A DNA stretch of 64,000 bases, taken from NCBI GenBank assembly GCA_009926065.1, contig RFPP01000001.1:1-64000 (forward strand). The letters are read 5' to 3'. This document shows positions 62,199 through 64,000 of this stretch, piece after piece (the first letter of the stretch is position 1; every line of letters starts with the position of its first letter). The notes under the pieces were generated by a model. The model had not been told where the DNA came from and searched no databases. It saw only the letters and a program-made list of their open reading frames with translations. A program made the position numbers and the translations under genes. Source of the DNA: Flavobacteriaceae bacterium. GTDB taxonomy: Bacteria > Bacteroidota > Bacteroidia > Flavobacteriales > Flavobacteriaceae.

Positions 62199-64000
62199 TT
62201 AATCTATTTCATTATTCAAAATTGCTTCAGAATTAGCTTTAGTATTCTTTTTAGGTTTATTTTTTTTGCTTTTAAAATTAATTCCATCACTAGGAATATC
62301 AGAATCTGATTGATTGATTGAATTAGTAATTTTAGGGGCTAATATTTTTTTCTTAAATATTTTGTTTACCAACTCTTTAAAGGTATTGAAATCTATTTCA
62401 TAAGAGATACCTAGTCCTTGAGTATAACCTATATTTTGACCTATAAAAGTAATGTCATTTTCTTTATTAAAAACCCTTAAATTTAAGGTACCATCTTCAT
62501 TAACACGATATTGAACTTCTACATCACCTACTACTGCTGATTGATTTATTCCACCTATTGGCACTCCTAATTTTCCGTTAAATGTAATTCTGTCATTTAT
62601 TTTGGATGAAACAGTAACCCCAAATCTACCATCGGTTTCTGAACCAGGTCGCCTATCGGCCAAAACATAATCAATACCTAAATTAAACTTGCCTTCTTCG
62701 TCTTGAAAAATATCATTAAAAATACCACTAAATTTTTCAAAAATATTTCCAGATAAATCTGTTTGGCTTATTCCTAATTGACTTAAAAATCCTCCAGAGG
62801 AAAGTAAATATAAAGCCTGTTTTTGACGAGTATCTCTATCATCTAATTTATATTGTATTTCCGATTTTAAAACAGAGCTTACTGTTGGAAAATTAATTGA
62901 AAAATCAGGCTCTACATTACTTAAATTTCCTTTTATCCCAATAATAACATCAACAGGTACTTTTTTATTTATAGATGGATTATCTAGTAGAACTGCTGGA
63001 TTAGCGGTAGTTTCATAAACAGCTTCTAAATTAATATTTGCTTTAAGCGGGTCACCTTCCCAAACTATTGAACCAAATTTTTTAACTTTAAATTTTTTAT
63101 CAATTAAACCACCATATTTGAAATTATAAGTTCCTTCATAAACTTGAAAATCTCCAGTCATAATAAATTTACCTAAAGTATTAATTTCTAATAATAAATT
63201 TCCATTTCCTCGACCTTTCATTCCATGGCCAGAATTCCTATTTAAAATAACTTCAATCTCCGCTTTTTGGTTAATATCCAAATTAAATTTCAATTCTAGA
63301 CCATTATAATTTCTTGAATTATTAGATAAACCAATTCCATTATTATATTTTTCCTTTGAAGTAAGAAAATGAATATATTCATTAGTTCCAGACGCATTAA
63401 CATCATTAATTGGGATTTTGATTGCTGTTCCTTTTTCAGATTTAGCGTCAATATTAATTACTAATCCATCTGAAGGTCCTGAAATTGAAGCTATTCCATT
63501 AATAAAAGCGGTGCCAAAATAGGCAGCATCTTCACTATCTTTTGTGTCTAATGCAAGGAATCTATCCGATTTTACTTTTAAATCTAAAATCCAATCTGAA
63601 AATTTATTGTGCTTAATTCTTCCATCTAATTTACCTTGAGATTTAAATTTTGAATCACTAATGCTTGCATTTCTTATAATAAATGAATTTTCAGTAATAT
63701 CAACTATTGAATTTTTATCAAACTCATAATTTACATTCAAATAAGGAATTGAAATTCCAGAGTCTTCTAAATACATTCGGCCATTTACTTTAAGATCGGT
63801 AATTACTCCTTCAATATTTGTACTTCCAGAAGCATACCCCTTGATGTTCGTTACAATATCTCCACCTATTAATCCTAAAACACCTAAATTAAATTTGTTA
63901 AATCTTAAATCCAAATTAGTCTTGGTTTCTTCATTTTCAATGTTAAATTCACCGATGGCACTAAAAGAATCCAAATTCTCATTTACAATAGTAGAATTTA
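62199..64000 (-). CDS. TamB-like translocation/assembly protein, C-terminal part (partial)
   Basis: The frame is open from 62199 to the window edge (residues N-S-T-I-V-N-E-N upstream of the first listed TTG start at 63974), so this is the end of a larger protein. About 600 residues are visible. The content is a long beta-rich repeat protein ending in a TamB (DUF490) C-terminal domain: KVKKFGSIVWEGDPLKANINLEAVYET, LSNVEPDFSINFPTVSSVLK, ALYLLSSGGFLSQL, VGDVEVQYRVNEDGTLNLRVFN, then a Lys-rich tail. TamB spans the periplasm and helps autotransporter-like proteins and lipids reach the outer membrane. The N-terminus with its membrane anchor lies outside. Confidence 0.8.
   Translation of the reverse strand, partial: NSTIVNENLDSFSAIGEFNIENEETKTNLDLRFNKFNLGVLGLIGGDIVTNIKGYASGSTNIEGVITDLKVNGRMYLEDSGISIPYLNVNYEFDKNSIVDITENSFIIRNASISDSKFKSQGKLDGRIKHNKFSDWILDLKVKSDRFLALDTKDSEDAAYFGTAFINGIASISGPSDGLVINIDAKSEKGTAIKIPINDVNASGTNEYIHFLTSKEKYNNGIGLSNNSRNYNGLELKFNLDINQKAEIEVILNRNSGHGMKGRGNGNLLLEINTLGKFIMTGDFQVYEGTYNFKYGGLIDKKFKVKKFGSIVWEGDPLKANINLEAVYETTANPAVLLDNPSINKKVPVDVIIGIKGNLSNVEPDFSINFPTVSSVLKSEIQYKLDDRDTRQKQALYLLSSGGFLSQLGISQTDLSGNIFEKFSGIFNDIFQDEEGKFNLGIDYVLADRRPGSETDGRFGVTVSSKINDRITFNGKLGVPIGGINQSAVVGDVEVQYRVNEDGTLNLRVFNKENDITFIGQNIGYTQGLGISYEIDFNTFKELVNKIFKKKILAPKITNSINQSDSDIPSDGINFKSKKNKPKKNTKANSEAILNNEID

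Overview
The window is chromosomal DNA of a low-GC member of the Bacteroidota, almost certainly a Flavobacteriaceae (Flavobacterium-like). This rests on the LpxC/FabZ fusion layout, a type IX secretion C-terminal sorting domain, fused E1 alpha/beta ketoacid dehydrogenase, BshA (bacillithiol), promoter -7 boxes of the TAnnTTTG type, A-rich leaders instead of strong Shine-Dalgarno sites, and dispersed CTTTGCG repeats. It is densely coding: no gene-free stretch exceeds about 250 bp, and I see no rRNA, tRNA, CRISPR array, insertion sequence or prophage.

Layout. 1-4.2 kb: lipid A / fatty acid genes (end of lpxC-fabZ, lpxA, an lpxD-type acyltransferase) with efp, an NTF2-like protein and sucD. 4.2-7.6 kb: a small orphan protein, a dihaem cytochrome c peroxidase, and an ECF sigma / membrane protein / Spy-like sensor trio. 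7.6-17 kb: a structured RNA element, fabG, a large VWA membrane protein, an LTA-synthase-like phosphatase/transferase, an Er-VIT1 iron exporter under an unusual palindromic promoter, a thioesterase and a YbdG-type MscS channel. 17-24 kb: a helicase, then a cNMP/CBS/DUF294 protein with a DnaQ-fold partner, convergent with acetyl-CoA synthetase.

24-33.5 kb is the most distinctive accessory region: flavin reductase-like protein, FAD monooxygenase/old-yellow-enzyme fusion, aryl-CoA ligase, thioesterase, nitrilase-family hydrolase, gentisate-dioxygenase-like cupin, fumarylacetoacetase-family hydrolase and maleate isomerase. Together they can be read as a CoA-dependent route from a 2-substituted benzoate to pyruvate and fumarate. 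The carbon-nitrogen hydrolase makes most sense if the substrate is anthranilate, because ring cleavage of 5-hydroxyanthranilate would leave an amide. Three copies of TTGTAATTA lie in the divergent promoter region shared with acs.

33.5-46 kb: fused 2-oxoacid dehydrogenase E1, a 2OG-Fe(II)-type oxygenase, a SUI1-type factor, nucleoside phosphorylase, ung, a MutS2 without Smr domain, a DCC thiol protein, a T9SS cargo, a dicarboxylate symporter, aroC and two envelope proteins. 46-56 kb (minus strand): an envelope-oriented set ending in amidase-SPOR, MCE protein, two Fe-S proteins, HAD protein, a NagZ/beta-lactamase fusion and bshA. 56-64 kb: lptD-type protein (apparently TTG-started), ridA, then N-acetylglucosamine-kinase-like protein, gapA and pfkA, and the C-terminal part of a TamB-like protein that runs off the window end. 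Five clear intrinsic terminators, three of them shared by convergent genes, separate these units.
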